This document shows positions 42,890-52,801 of a stretch of DNA of 64,000 bases, in pieces. A program made the translations under genes and the position numbers. The DNA lies in the NCBI GenBank assembly GCA_030770425.1, contig JASJFT010000014.1, positions 124,001-188,000 on the forward strand, written 5' to 3'. The notes beneath the pieces were generated by a model. It did not search any database. It saw only the letters and a list, made by a program, of their open reading frames with translations, and was not told where the DNA came from. Source of the stretch: Darksidea phi (taxonomy: Eukaryota; Ascomycota; Dothideomycetes; Pleosporales; Lentitheciaceae). Position 1 is the stretch's first letter, and every line of letters begins with the position of its first letter.

Positions 42890-43999
42890 TTACTCTCCCT
42901 TGCTACCGAACAACTTCTCAATCTCCTTACACACCGCATCAGTAACACCTTTCGTATCCTCACTCCCTCCTAGATCCTTCGTTGTAACCCCCCGCGCAGT
43001 GACGCTCTCAATCGCCTTCATCAATCCATCCGCGGCCTCCGCCTCTCCCACCCACCTCACCATCTCCGCCGCGCTCCAGAAAGCACCAATTGGATTCGCG
43101 ATACCCTTCCCGGCAATATCAGGCGCGCTACCGTGGATTGGCTCAAACATGCTCGGGTTCTTCCGTGTAGGGTCCAAATTGCTACTCGGCGCGATCCCAA
43201 TGCTGCCGCTCAGCGCCGCCGCAAGGTCGGATAAGATGTCAGCGTGGAGGTTCGTCGCGACAATGGTGTCGAGCGACTTGGGATTGAGCACCATGCGCAC
43301 GGTCATGGCGTCGACGAGCATCTTGTCGATTTCAATGTCAGGATACTCTTTTGCGACGTCGTAGAAGACCTTATCCCACAAAACCATGCCGTGCCGCTGG
43401 GCGTTCGATTTGGTAACCATGGTCAACTTCTTCCTCGGACGCTCACGCGCAGTCTCAAACGCAAACCTCATGATCCTCTCAATGCCCACCTGCGTGAAGA
43501 TCGACACCTCGGTCGCAACAGCGTGCTCCGAATGCTCATGGCTGGTCCCCCCTTGCCCGGAATACTCGCCCTCGCTGTTTTCCCGCACAATCACCCAGTC
43601 TAGATCCTCACGCTTGCAGTCCGCCAACGGGCTCTTTGTTCCTTCGAGGATGCGCGTAGGGCGTACATTGACGTATTGGTTGAGCGCTTTGCGAATGGGG
43701 AGAATCAGGCCCCAGAGGGAGATGTGATCGGGGACGTTGGGCCAGCCTACGGCACCGAAGTAGATGGCGTCGTATTTCTTCAATTGGTCTAGGCCGTCGG
43801 GCGGCATGTACCAGCCGCGTTCGAGGTAGACTTTGCTGCTCCAGTCGAAGGTTGTGAACTCGAATTCAAAGCCGCCCAGCGTTTTGGAGAGGGCATTGAG
43901 GACTTGCACCGCCGCCTCGGTTATGTCGACGCCGATGCCGTCGCCGGGGATGCAGGCGATGCGGTGGACTTTTGAGACGGAGCGGATGTTGGATGGCAT
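42890..43999 (-). CDS. Tartrate/D-malate-type dehydrogenase, beta-decarboxylating
   Basis: Single-exon ORF of 369 residues. It has the isopropylmalate/tartrate dehydrogenase fold: RIACIPGDGIGVDITEAAVQ, YFGAVGWPNVPDHISLWGL, NQYVNVRPTRILEG, VIVRENSEGEYSGQGGTSHE, TKSNAQRHGMVLWDKVF, NLHADILSDLAAALSGSIGI and [26 protein letters not shown] and SNAQRHG are characteristic of the tartrate/D-malate branch rather than leucine biosynthesis. It oxidatively decarboxylates D-malate or tartrate with NAD. No mitochondrial presequence is evident. It converges on imp2 with a 72-bp gap and diverges from the GLTP gene. Confidence 0.9.
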   Translation of the reverse strand: MPSNIRSVSKVHRIACIPGDGIGVDITEAAVQVLNALSKTLGGFEFEFTTFDWSSKVYLERGWYMPPDGLDQLKKYDAIYFGAVGWPNVPDHISLWGLILPIRKALNQYVNVRPTRILEGTKSPLADCKREDLDWVIVRENSEGEYSGQGGTSHEHSEHAVATEVSIFTQVGIERIMRFAFETARERPRKKLTMVTKSNAQRHGMVLWDKVFYDVAKEYPDIEIDKMLVDAMTVRMVLNPKSLDTIVATNLHADILSDLAAALSGSIGIAPSSNLDPTRKNPSMFEPIHGSAPDIAGKGIANPIGAFWSAAEMVRWVGEAEAADGLMKAIESVTARGVTTKDLGGSEDTKGVTDAVCKEIEKLFGSKGE

Positions 44000-44412
44000 T
44001 GCAGTCGCAGTAGTGGCAAGAGGTTGAATAGGTGCCTGACCAAGTAAATTGAGGATATTAGAGCTTCAATCGAAGCTTTATACCTCAGTTCTCAGTCGTC
44101 ATCCGGCTTGGAGAGAAGTCCATTGGCGAATGGTCGACTTTTCCGTAGCAATAGCCGGAAAGCAACCTAGGTAGCTCTCATTCCGTAGCGCGGAAGTAGA
44201 AAACGCAGACCATCCCTCTGCCTCCGCAACCGCAACCGCAGCACAATTGCCCCGCTTCTAGCTCCCTGCCAAGCACAAGCCCCCCACCACAGCGAGCTGT
44301 CCAAACTCACCGCCTACTCAGCCATCAACGAGCTATATACCGAAGAGAGCAGAATAGTTCCTCACTTCCTCGAAGCTCAATTCGAATTAAGCAAAAGCAC
44401 TGATAACACATC
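44000..44412. other. Divergent promoter of the dehydrogenase and GLTP genes
   Basis: The 413-bp spacer between divergent start codons is likely shared by both promoters. No ORF. Confidence 0.5.
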
Positions 44413-45213
44413 ATGGCTGCGGCAATTCCTCCCGGTGGTACTTTCTTCGATACGCTTAAGAGGAGCTTTACGGATGTGCCTGTGGGTGGGGATGAGAAGA
44501 TCTCGACGACCGAGTTTTTGGAGGCGGCCGAGGGGCTTTTGGGACTGTTTGGTGCGTGTTCCATCTTCGATGGAACTGTTATAATGGTATCTTGTGGATG
44601 GATGCTAATTGTTGGCGTTGGTAGATGTGCTTGGTTCGGCGGCTTTCAAGCCCGTTAAGAGCGATATGGCCGGCAACATCAAGGTATGAGGTTAGGGTTT
44701 GGGGGAGTTTGGAGGGAGGAGCTAATATACGGGGCAGAAAATCCGCGACCGCCAACTCGCCGCCCCAACCCTCTCAGAGACCCTCCAAGACCTCGTCCTC
44801 AACGAGCTAAAGGAGAAGAAGCACGTCGCCACAGAAGGCCTCCTATGGCTCACCCGGTACACCCATCCCCTTTCCCATTCCTCCCTCTCGTTTTCGCCTA
44901 CTAACACATACCCACCAGCGGCCTCGACTTCACAGCCCAAGGCCTCCGCCACAACCTAAACAACTCGTCCAGGGAGCTCTCCGACTCGTTCCGCGACGCC
45001 TACGGCAACACGCTCAAGCCGCACCACTCGTTCGTCATCAAGCCCATCTTCAGCGCCGCCATGAGCGCTACGCCATACCGCAAGGACTTTTATGCAAAGT
45101 TGGGTAGCGATGATGCAAAGGTTACTGCCGAGCTGGAGAAGTGGTTGGCTGCGTTGGAGAAGGTGGTGGGCATACTTAGGGCGTTTACGACGAGTAAGGA
45201 GGCCAAGTGGTAG
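44413..45213 (+). CDS. het-c: Glycolipid transfer protein, HET-C-like
   Basis: Four exons, 44413-44551, 44625-44683, 44738-44856 and 44919-45213, give 203 residues, the size of Podospora HET-C and animal GLTP. The glycolipid headgroup-binding signature is complete: SDMAGNIKKI (spanning exons 2-3) supplies Asp, Asn and Lys, LLWLTRGLDF supplies the stacking Trp, and LKPHHSFVIKP supplies His. The all-helical C-terminus ends in TTSKEAKW. GLTP-fold proteins move glycosphingolipids between membranes. In Podospora, allelic forms of HET-C trigger cell death through NACHT-WD40 NLRs HET-D/HET-E. Whether this gene is polymorphic is unknown. Confidence 0.93.
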
Positions 45214-45820
45214 AGCGGTTGATGGAAGGGGGGTTGGGTTAGACAGCAGTGTGGATAGGCACAGAACAGTGCAGGCACAGGCCCAGGCATAGCACAATTG
45301 CGGGGGCCGACATAGGATCACACGTGGGACCATGAACAAGTAAGACTTGATACAAACTAGAAATGCTTCAGTCCGATTGAATCACGCTGTACTCGGTGCT
45401 GGGTTATGCGAGCAAGATGTGTGACCTGCGTAGCGCAACCAATTTGAGCCGACCAAATGCAGTCTAACTGCGTGGGCAAACACACCTCACCGATCCAGTA
45501 ACCTCCTTCGAAGAATCGCTCTATCAGCTTTCTATCACAGCGCCAGACATACTTGACCACGGCCGCAGAACTCTACAAGATACACAGGATATAGATTCAT
45601 AGTCCAATAGTTGTAAAATGGGGCTGGAGAAAGTGCGAGGTAAGATGTGGAAAAGTTCAGATGATCGGATTGTCTAGGTTAGTGTGGGATGTAGTTTGAT
45701 AGCGAGAATCCATTACTTGCTCTACTCTCAATCATGTGTACTGGCGTGTTGTCGGTTTCGTTGTAATCGAAAGTGCGTTTAATGTATAACTCTCTTCTAT
45801 TGACAATTCCTCCCGATCAA
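45214..45820. other. Intergenic interval
   Basis: 3' flank of the GLTP gene, then unassigned sequence up to repeat copy C. Confidence 0.45.
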
Positions 45821-45937
45821 TAGTACTATGTACAGCTCTACAGCTCTATCATCGTGTATAAGGTATGGGCGTAGCACCTTTACTGTATACAAACTCCTAT
45901 CATGTTTCGTGCGGACCGTAGAAAAAGCCACCACTAT
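45821..45937 (+). repeat. Dispersed repeat, copy C
   Basis: It shares ACTATGTACAGCTCTACAGC, ATCGTGTATAAGGT and TTTCGTGCGGACC with copy A exactly, and lacks the leading TTCGAAACATC block. It ends near CCACCACT. Confidence 0.75.
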
Positions 45938-48247
45938 GAAAATGCATAAAAATAACTCCCTTCTATCTGCCATCTATCCGGCCTCTCCCTCCCATTTTTC
46001 CCATCCTTTTGTTTAACCCCCTCCGTCCTCACAACAATCAACCATCTCGCGCCACACATCCATGTCTCTTGAATTCGCCATAGTCATATTGTTGGATGAA
46101 ACTTCTGACAGATGGTCCTTGGGGCGCTCATCATTCTTATTAGTCTCTTACGTGTTGGATATAAGATTTGACTGAAGGGTAGTCCTTCCCCCGAAAGGGC
46201 GGTTCCAAATGCAACCAAAGCCCTTCTTGGATCCTCTACCTCCTAAAGACTTGTAGCCTTCCAGCACTCCGAGAAAACCTTTTGACCACGTCGGCGTGTT
46301 TGGAGCCGGTCATTCATAATCACGCATGCATGAAAAGCGCCGCCTGCTCGATACCCCGAGGCTCCGAACGCCCTTTTACCAGCATCTCATCTCTCGCATC
46401 GCTCTCACTCCGCATCCAGACTCTCGAAACTCGGTCGTCCAAACGAAGACATGGACTACAATGCAAACGCCATTAGATTATCGACGATCAACACTTTTGC
46501 TCTCTCGTTCGCAAGGGACATACCTCGTTCGGCGAGAGCCCTCCGCGGCACCGATATATGATTAGAGTGGAGGAGTCCTAGATGTGTCCGGATAAGATGG
46601 AAGGCAAGAAAGGTGGAAGAAGGAGGGGAATGGTGGAAAAGGCAGAATGTACCTTGTCTTCGCGCCAAAACGCAAGCCAGTTCACAAAAGCTTGGAAAAG
46701 GGACGCCATTGTGAAAAAAGGGAGACTAATCTTGGTGCGTATATAGATGTGATCGGAGCTAAGGCGCGTCTATTTCCGGTTAGGGCAAGGAGGGGTGCAT
46801 AGGGCTAGGCGAGGAAAAATACATCTTACGCTTTCTTTCAGGTACACGACCGGTCTTTCGGTGGTGGCGTTAATCGCGCCTCGGACACGTGCAGCGAAGA
46901 GTCGAGCTGGTAGGCGTCTGAGAGAAAGGCCCAACCAAGGGCATGTATAAGCGTTTAAAATACCATGGGAGGTCAACTTACGTCACGATTTAATATGTGC
47001 CTGGTGTTGGCAACTTTGCTTCGTAGGTTGAAGTATAAATTTTCGGCGCAATGTACCGAGCGAATAAATGTTTGGGCAATGCGCCCGGGGCTGCGCTTGA
47101 GGCGGCACAGCAGCAACGAGAACAGGAACGAGGAACGGAAGCCGTCTTGGAGAACCAATCAGAGTGGAATACTCTGTGTGGATCTCCCCTCGTATAGTTT
47201 GCTTACACCGTTTAGACGAGATTTAATCGGATTAGTGGACAGCCACTTTTCCTGTCCTTGTGTACACGTGGCTAGAGCAGGAGCCTCTGCGTTCCGACAC
47301 GGGAGATAAATGGGAAGAGAAAAAGATTTTTGGACAAAAGGAGTCTGGGCGGGAGACGTTACGCTACACGAAGAAAGAGCAAGACAACCGCTAGAGATCT
47401 GTAACATGGAGTTTCAAGATTTACGAGCGTCGAAAACAGTACACCACGAACGGTACGAAGCCTTGCTCCTCATGCCAAGTTCTTTATCTAGCTACACCTA
47501 GGATTTCTTACATCTCTAATAGAAGCTAGAACTGGATTTAATTCCAACCTTGTTCAGCTCCAGACCCAGAAACAGGACCACAGCTCTCATAGAGGCTTTG
47601 TCGTTGCCACAGAATTCTGCATTTATGTCTCACAACTCTGTTGCTAACACTATTTACTGGAAGTTTCCTAATCCTATCGAAAAAGCCATGGAAAGCATGT
47701 ATACCCTCCACATCAAGTTCATAGGCGAAAATTCGTGAGTTGGCAAGGCACTGTGCGAAAAGCGAGGCTGCTGGATTGAAGGAGTCGTGTTGTGAGGCGC
47801 ATCCCGTAGCGAAGCCTGCTATGGAGCTTGAAGTATTGCCGAGAGTGAATAGCAAGTCTACCGTACTGCGCGGGAGGCGTGGGAGGGAGAGCGAGATGGC
47901 ATCGAGTGACGCGAACGTGGTGAAAGAGGACAACCAGTGATATTTTGGGTGGACAATTATGTGAATGGAGTGGCTTAGGTGGTTTTCAAAGGCCTTGGAT
48001 GTTCTGGGAAGGGGCGGGAGAGGGAGGATGTGGCCTTGGGTGGGGTATTTGAGCAGTTTTGCGGTTGGGATCTACCACTGCCAATAGGATAGATTTTCTT
48101 CATATGATTTCTTCCCTGATCACCGTATGGTGCCTCTCTCAAGATTCGCGATCGCGTCAACTGCCTCTGCAGCGAGAGAGTAAATTTTTTGTGTATGCGG
48201 CTCAAGAGCGTCATGATCCGTGGATGACTTTGACTGGCTACCAAGTC
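45938..48247. other. Gene-poor interval, 2.3 kb
   Basis: There are competing small ORFs on both strands (46965-47309 plus, 47538-47933 minus, 47740-47940 plus) without motif. The minus ORF 47538-47933 is the best candidate for an unknown gene but was not accepted. Confidence 0.4.
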
Positions 48248-49421
48248 TCAAGGTTTGCTGCGCTGGAACACGAAGAGTGCTTCGTCTTTGCCTGCGAAGC
48301 TTGGTAGTGGCATTCGCAATGTGAGTTCGAATGCTGGGAGGTTCTTTTCCACCCAATCGTCTACGATGCAGTCTTGGAATGCAGTGAAGCCATTACCGTT
48401 TTGCGTGCCTGCGACGACGATTGTGTCGCCCTCAAACTTTTTCAGGATCGGCGCAGTGAAGTCGCCGGTCGCTTGTGGGTAAACTAGTAACAGAATGCAT
48501 CCCTTCCCGTTATCGTGTTGGGTTATGTACTCCAGCCCAGATGTTTTGATAGTATCGTTGATCCATGTTACACGATACTCGGAGGTACCGTTATCAATGG
48601 CGAGGACGTCTAGGGCTTTCATCTGAGCATCGAGAGGGAGGTTCCGCAACATGTAGCTCCAGTATCCATTCCCTGACCCAATGTCTAGAATAGGTCGAAT
48701 AGACTCTTTGCTTGGCCTCGCGGGCTGCGCTAGTTTGGCAATGACGTGAAGGGCCGTGTAGGAGGGTACAACGCAGCCGAAGTGGTGATATAATACCGGG
48801 AGTATATGATGCGAGACCTTCGTATGCTCAGTGTCCGGCCACGGCCCCGCCCATTCTAACTCATCGCAGGTGTAGGTCCAGATGTCGAGGTAGGGATTGA
48901 CATGTCGGCGATCTTTCTTGCTTGGTAAGAGCCCTTGGGTCTTGTTGAAGTAGCGGGTGCTGAGGTGGGTCGATATGTGGAGTCTTAAGGTGCCGGCTTT
49001 CGCATTTGCTTTGAAGTCGTTGAGGGCTTTGGGGAGGGAAACTGAGGGGTTGAATATGGACGTGTATGCTAGTACGTCTTCAAGTGTGGGATAAGCTAAA
49101 TTAGTCTATCAGTTGTCAGAGAAAAGAAATTGCATTAGTTTGAGAGGTAATGCAACGGCGAAGAGCACGAGTACTTACCCGCTTCTCATCCTTCGCATGG
49201 TACCAATTGTGCAGACCATGGGCGCGCTTTCCACAGATAGCTCTTTGAGTGATGGAAAGCGTAGTCTCGCCTTGCGCTCTGTAGACGTAGGAGTCTGTTT
49301 GGGGAATGTTGAAGGCTGCCCGTATACATTCTTCGAAAGGCTTTCCGTTGTGGGATGGGCTGCATTCCTCGGGCGTCCAGTCTTGCAAAAGAGCGTCTGG
49401 GTTGAAGGTCTTCAAAGGCAT
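48248..49421 (-). CDS. SAM-dependent methyltransferase-like protein
   Basis: Two exons, 49421-49179 and 49105-48248, are joined over a 73-bp intron (GTAAGT donor, ATAG acceptor, phase 0), giving 366 residues. The start is MPLKTFNPDALLQDWTPEEC. Exon 2 has no internal Met before MLRNLPLDAQ, so a naive ORF search sees only its end. The block IRPILDIGSGNGYWSYML at about residues 217-234 is methyltransferase motif I (DxGxGxG). Acidic motif II is plausible at KALDVLAIDNGTSEYR. GCILLLVYPQ and the end ALFVFQRSKP form the later core strands. The target is unknown. The N-terminal domain (WTYTCDELEWAGPWPDTEHT) recalls uncharacterised ascomycete proteins. Confidence 0.75.
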
Positions 49422-49792
49422 CTTGTGGCTGAATGTATAGCCTTTCCTTGGCGGCCAAGTGAATCTGAATGCATAGGAGGTTACTATAGTTTAAGTCATC
49501 TGTGACTTCGATATGCCATTTCGGATGGTGACGCGGGTCAAGTTCCGCTGTCTCGCTTCGCTAACCAACCACGGCTCGCTGACACAACAAGGCCGTCAGG
49601 TTCGTCATCACTCTGTCAGCCGGTCGTGCCCACAGGACCCTCAATAAAGCCTTACTCACCATTGCAAATGCCACGATCCAAGAAAACGCTTCGCAAAAGA
49701 AACTACTATGATCTTCCCGAACCAACTTCACAGTCTGCTAACGACTATAAAAGTGCCTTGAGACGTCAACCTTGAAAAATTCCTCCGTTTCG
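49422..49792. other. Divergent promoter of methyltransferase-like and pirin genes
   Basis: 371 bp; a TATA-like CTATAAAAGTG at about 49745 precedes the pirin ATG by ~45 bp. Confidence 0.5.
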
Positions 49793-50764
49793 ATGTCAGA
49801 CACTACAACAGAACAACAGTCTACTACATCACCTACCTCTCTCTTTACTACCAAGACTCTCGCAGGACTCATCGCAATCCTAGCAGTCACAGTGGCTTTC
49901 TCAACTAGCCTCCGAAACGTCGTGTCCTCGGCCCTTCCGAAGCAAACCATCCGAAGCATGTCCACGGCATCCGCCCCGGCCATGAAGATCACCAAGCGTC
50001 CGTGGGCTGCTCGAGGCCAGGCCGACCACGACTGGCTATACAGCTTCCATACCTTCTCCTTTGCATCGTACTACGACCCGCGACACCAGTCTTGGGGCCC
50101 GCTTCGCGTCATCAACGAAGACCGCGTGAAGCCCACGACTGGCTTCGGCACACATTCGCATGCCGAGTTCCTCATCTTCAGCTACATCGTCAGCGGCACG
50201 CTCGAGCACCGCGACAGCATGGGCAACTTGGAAAACCTCAAGCGCGGCGAGGTCCAGTTCACGAGCGCGGGCACCGGCATACGGCACTCGGAGTACAACC
50301 GCGACAACGACGACGAAGTGCACTTCCTCCAGATCTGGGCGAAGCCTAACAAGAAAGGCTTAAAGCCGCACTACGAGACGAAGAAGTTCACCGACGAACA
50401 GAAGACGGATAAACTAGTGCGCATCATGGAGTACACCGACAGGCTGGGCGAGAAGACTCCCGAGTCCCCGATTGGCCTCCAAGCAGACCTCAGCATGGAC
50501 GCTTCAATACTCTCACCTGGGAAGAAGGTCGCCCATGATGTCGTCGCCGAGGGCCCGCGCAAGATCTACTTGCAGGTCGTTATGAGCAAGCGCGCTCAGC
50601 CGAAGGAGGGCGGGGCGAGGATCAAGGTCGGCGATACGGTGCTGGGCGAGGGTGACGGTGCCTATGTCGATGGTGTCTCAGGGCCGGCCAAGATTGAGGT
50701 GGAGAGTATTGGAGATACACCAGCGGAATTCCTTCTTTTCGATATGGGTCCTGAGGATGCTTGA
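49793..50764 (+). CDS. Pirin-family cupin protein with an N-terminal hydrophobic segment
   Basis: ATG 49793 gives 323 residues. The pirin bicupin starts at about residue 66 (ITKRPWAARGQADHDWLYSF). The metal ligands are visible as THSHAEF (His121, His123), then GTGIRHSEYN (His165, Glu167). DPRHQSWGPLRVINEDRV and the C-terminal cupin (KIYLQVVMSKRA, PAEFLLFDMGPEDA) complete the fold. Bacterial relatives show quercetinase activity; fungal roles are unsettled. The N-terminal ~55 residues hold a hydrophobic helix (TLAGLIAILAVTVAFSTSL) not usual for pirins, suggesting membrane anchoring or mitochondrial targeting. A shorter start at MSTASAPAMKITKRP (residue 56) would remove it. Confidence 0.9.
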   Translation: MSDTTTEQQSTTSPTSLFTTKTLAGLIAILAVTVAFSTSLRNVVSSALPKQTIRSMSTASAPAMKITKRPWAARGQADHDWLYSFHTFSFASYYDPRHQSWGPLRVINEDRVKPTTGFGTHSHAEFLIFSYIVSGTLEHRDSMGNLENLKRGEVQFTSAGTGIRHSEYNRDNDDEVHFLQIWAKPNKKGLKPHYETKKFTDEQKTDKLVRIMEYTDRLGEKTPESPIGLQADLSMDASILSPGKKVAHDVVAEGPRKIYLQVVMSKRAQPKEGGARIKVGDTVLGEGDGAYVDGVSGPAKIEVESIGDTPAEFLLFDMGPEDA

Positions 50765-52102
50765 GCGTCATTGGGCCAAAAGTGAATGTATATATTTCTT
50801 AGCTCATGGACCCGATCACTAGGTACCTAAATAAGAGTAGTGACCAACCCACTCAACAGTCCAATACTGATGACTCCGTTATCTGTTTCGCATCGCCCTA
50901 GCTAAGCCGACCAGTTACTTGCAAGGTTGCTACCGCCAAGTTCGACATTCAACAGTACGATCCAAGTGTGCAACGTTGTGCCGGCTGTAGACGTTGGGCA
51001 ATGCACATGCACATGTGCGCAGATTGTACAAGAGTGGGTCACAGTAGGCAGCGTAGGGATCAGAAGATGTGCTCATGAACAGACAGTAGCATTCTGGTGT
51101 ATATATCCTGGTCAGGTGACCTGCAGAGATGAGGCAATGAGCTTCCTCACGTGATGGCCAACGCTTCCGGCTCGATCCCAATATAGAAGCGGCAAGGCGC
51201 AGCTTGGCGTAGCAGCCAACGCCCGATCACTCGCAGCGTTGCGCACCTCCTTCGCCCCATGCCTCCTTGAACGCCTTTTCCAACTCGTGCTTGTTAACAC
51301 ACGACGCAATTCTGGGCGAGCGATGACCTCAGCGGTACGCACAACATGCAGTTCGCTGGGACCACCTGCCGCCTCGCATGTAACGAGATGAGGCCGACGC
51401 CGCGAGACTTCAATAGCACAGACGTCTACCGTTTCAGATGAATTAGCATTAGTTTGGATGCTTCCTGTAGGATCGTCACTGCAGAGACCGGTTTCTGCTG
51501 CGGTAATTTGGCATCACTGGCGGCTTGATGTCAGCCAGAATGCGCATGCACACGCGACGCGTCGACGAGGCTCTGCGAAAAGCTTCGTCCAGCCAGCGTG
51601 ATACGGAGGGCTTCCGCGCCTTTCAGTAACTGCGCAGCCTTGCCGCGTCAACCCTTCGCCTTGTGCAGCACGGCTTTGTGCTCAACTTTTCGTCATAGAG
51701 AGAAAACGGCGTCCCGCGCCCAGGCCGATCTCTGAGCCAAGCTTTCCACTTCCCCAGCAATGTCCGCACGGAACGGCAAGGGAGCCGCCAATCAGATCCC
51801 CAGCAAAGCTGTTCAGCCTGTCGAAAGCGGGATAGAGCGTTATGCAGCTGCATCAAGTGGCGGTGTCGGCCCGTAAGGGGCTCATCCCTACGTAAGAAGT
51901 GATGATGCGGCGGTGCAAGCAAGGATGGTCCGTTTCTTTGCTGGGTTCTACGCCCCCATTACGTCGTTGGGGGTATAAGTATCCCTTTGCCCTTGCTGAG
52001 CGTTCGTCAATTCTCACTTTGCAGCTCCACCCAACTCAATTGATCCTTCGCTCATCGACTTCAACTGCGATTTTCATTAACCACCCCTCACTACACACCA
52101 CA
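50765..52102. other. Intergenic interval, 1.3 kb
   Basis: ORFs at 50927-51342 and 51623-51922 are unsupported. The final ~150 bp are the promoter of the Ser-rich protein gene, with GGGGTATAAGTAT at about 51970 as TATA-like element and a pyrimidine-rich leader. Confidence 0.45.
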
Positions 52103-52801
52103 ATGCGTTTCTCTGCCGTCGTCGCCGCCGCTGTCGGTGCCACTGTCGCCAATGCTCAGTTCGACTCCGCCCTGTCTTCCCTCGGCAACGCCGTCACGAG
52201 TGACTTGACGTCCGCCATCGGCTCAATCACCTCGGCAGCTGGCTCAGGAATTGCTTCTGCAACATCCGGCGCGCCCTCAGTACGTGACCCTCCGGTGCAA
52301 ACTGCGGTCTCGCATTGAGTGCCTATTGGAGTGCTACTTACGTCGCACTTCACGAAATATAGAGCAAACTCGATCTTGACACGACAGGTGCCTAGACTCC
52401 TCTTGTTGGACTTTACTGATTTTGTGCTCGTCGTTTAGGATTTCAACTCTATTACATCGGCAGTCAATTCCGCCCTTAACTCAGCGACTTCCGGCGCTGA
52501 CTCCCGCATTTCTTCAGCCACACAGGCGATCGCGAGTGCTCAAAGCTCCATAACCGCTTCTTTGTCCTCCGAGCTTGACAGTCTCCGCTCCGAGGTTTCT
52601 ACCGCTACGGGTCCCGCCGCTTCTTCCATCTCTGCAAGGATCAGCAGTGCCGAGTCTGCTGCGAGCTCCGTTCGCCAGAGCGCATCTAACGGGGCCAACT
52701 CAGCGACTAGCACTAGCAGCCCTGGCGCGGCTATGCCCACTGCCCTCCCCGCTATGGGAGCCATCGCCGGTGGCGTTTTCGCCTTGGCCGGTCTCTTGTA
52801 A
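52103..52801 (+). CDS. Secreted Ser/Ala-rich GPI-anchored cell-surface protein
   Basis: Exons are 52103-52279 and 52439-52801 (phase-0 intron, GTACGT donor, TTTAG acceptor), giving 179 residues. The signal peptide MRFSAVVAAAVGATVANA is followed by Gln19. The middle is dominated by Ser, Ala and Thr with a heptad-like look (ALNSATSGADSRISSATQAI, SLSSELDSLRSEVSTATG). The C-terminus is a small-residue linker and hydrophobic tail (MGAIAGGVFALAGLL), typical of a GPI attachment signal. Such proteins are O-mannosylated wall components. The promoter and codon use suggest strong expression. No enzymatic domain. Confidence 0.85.

Noticed and set aside
47538..47933. 131-codon minus ORF (start MSSFTTFASLDAISL)
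   Set aside because: Considered as a gene, but a competing + ORF covers the same bases and neither shows a motif or splice support.
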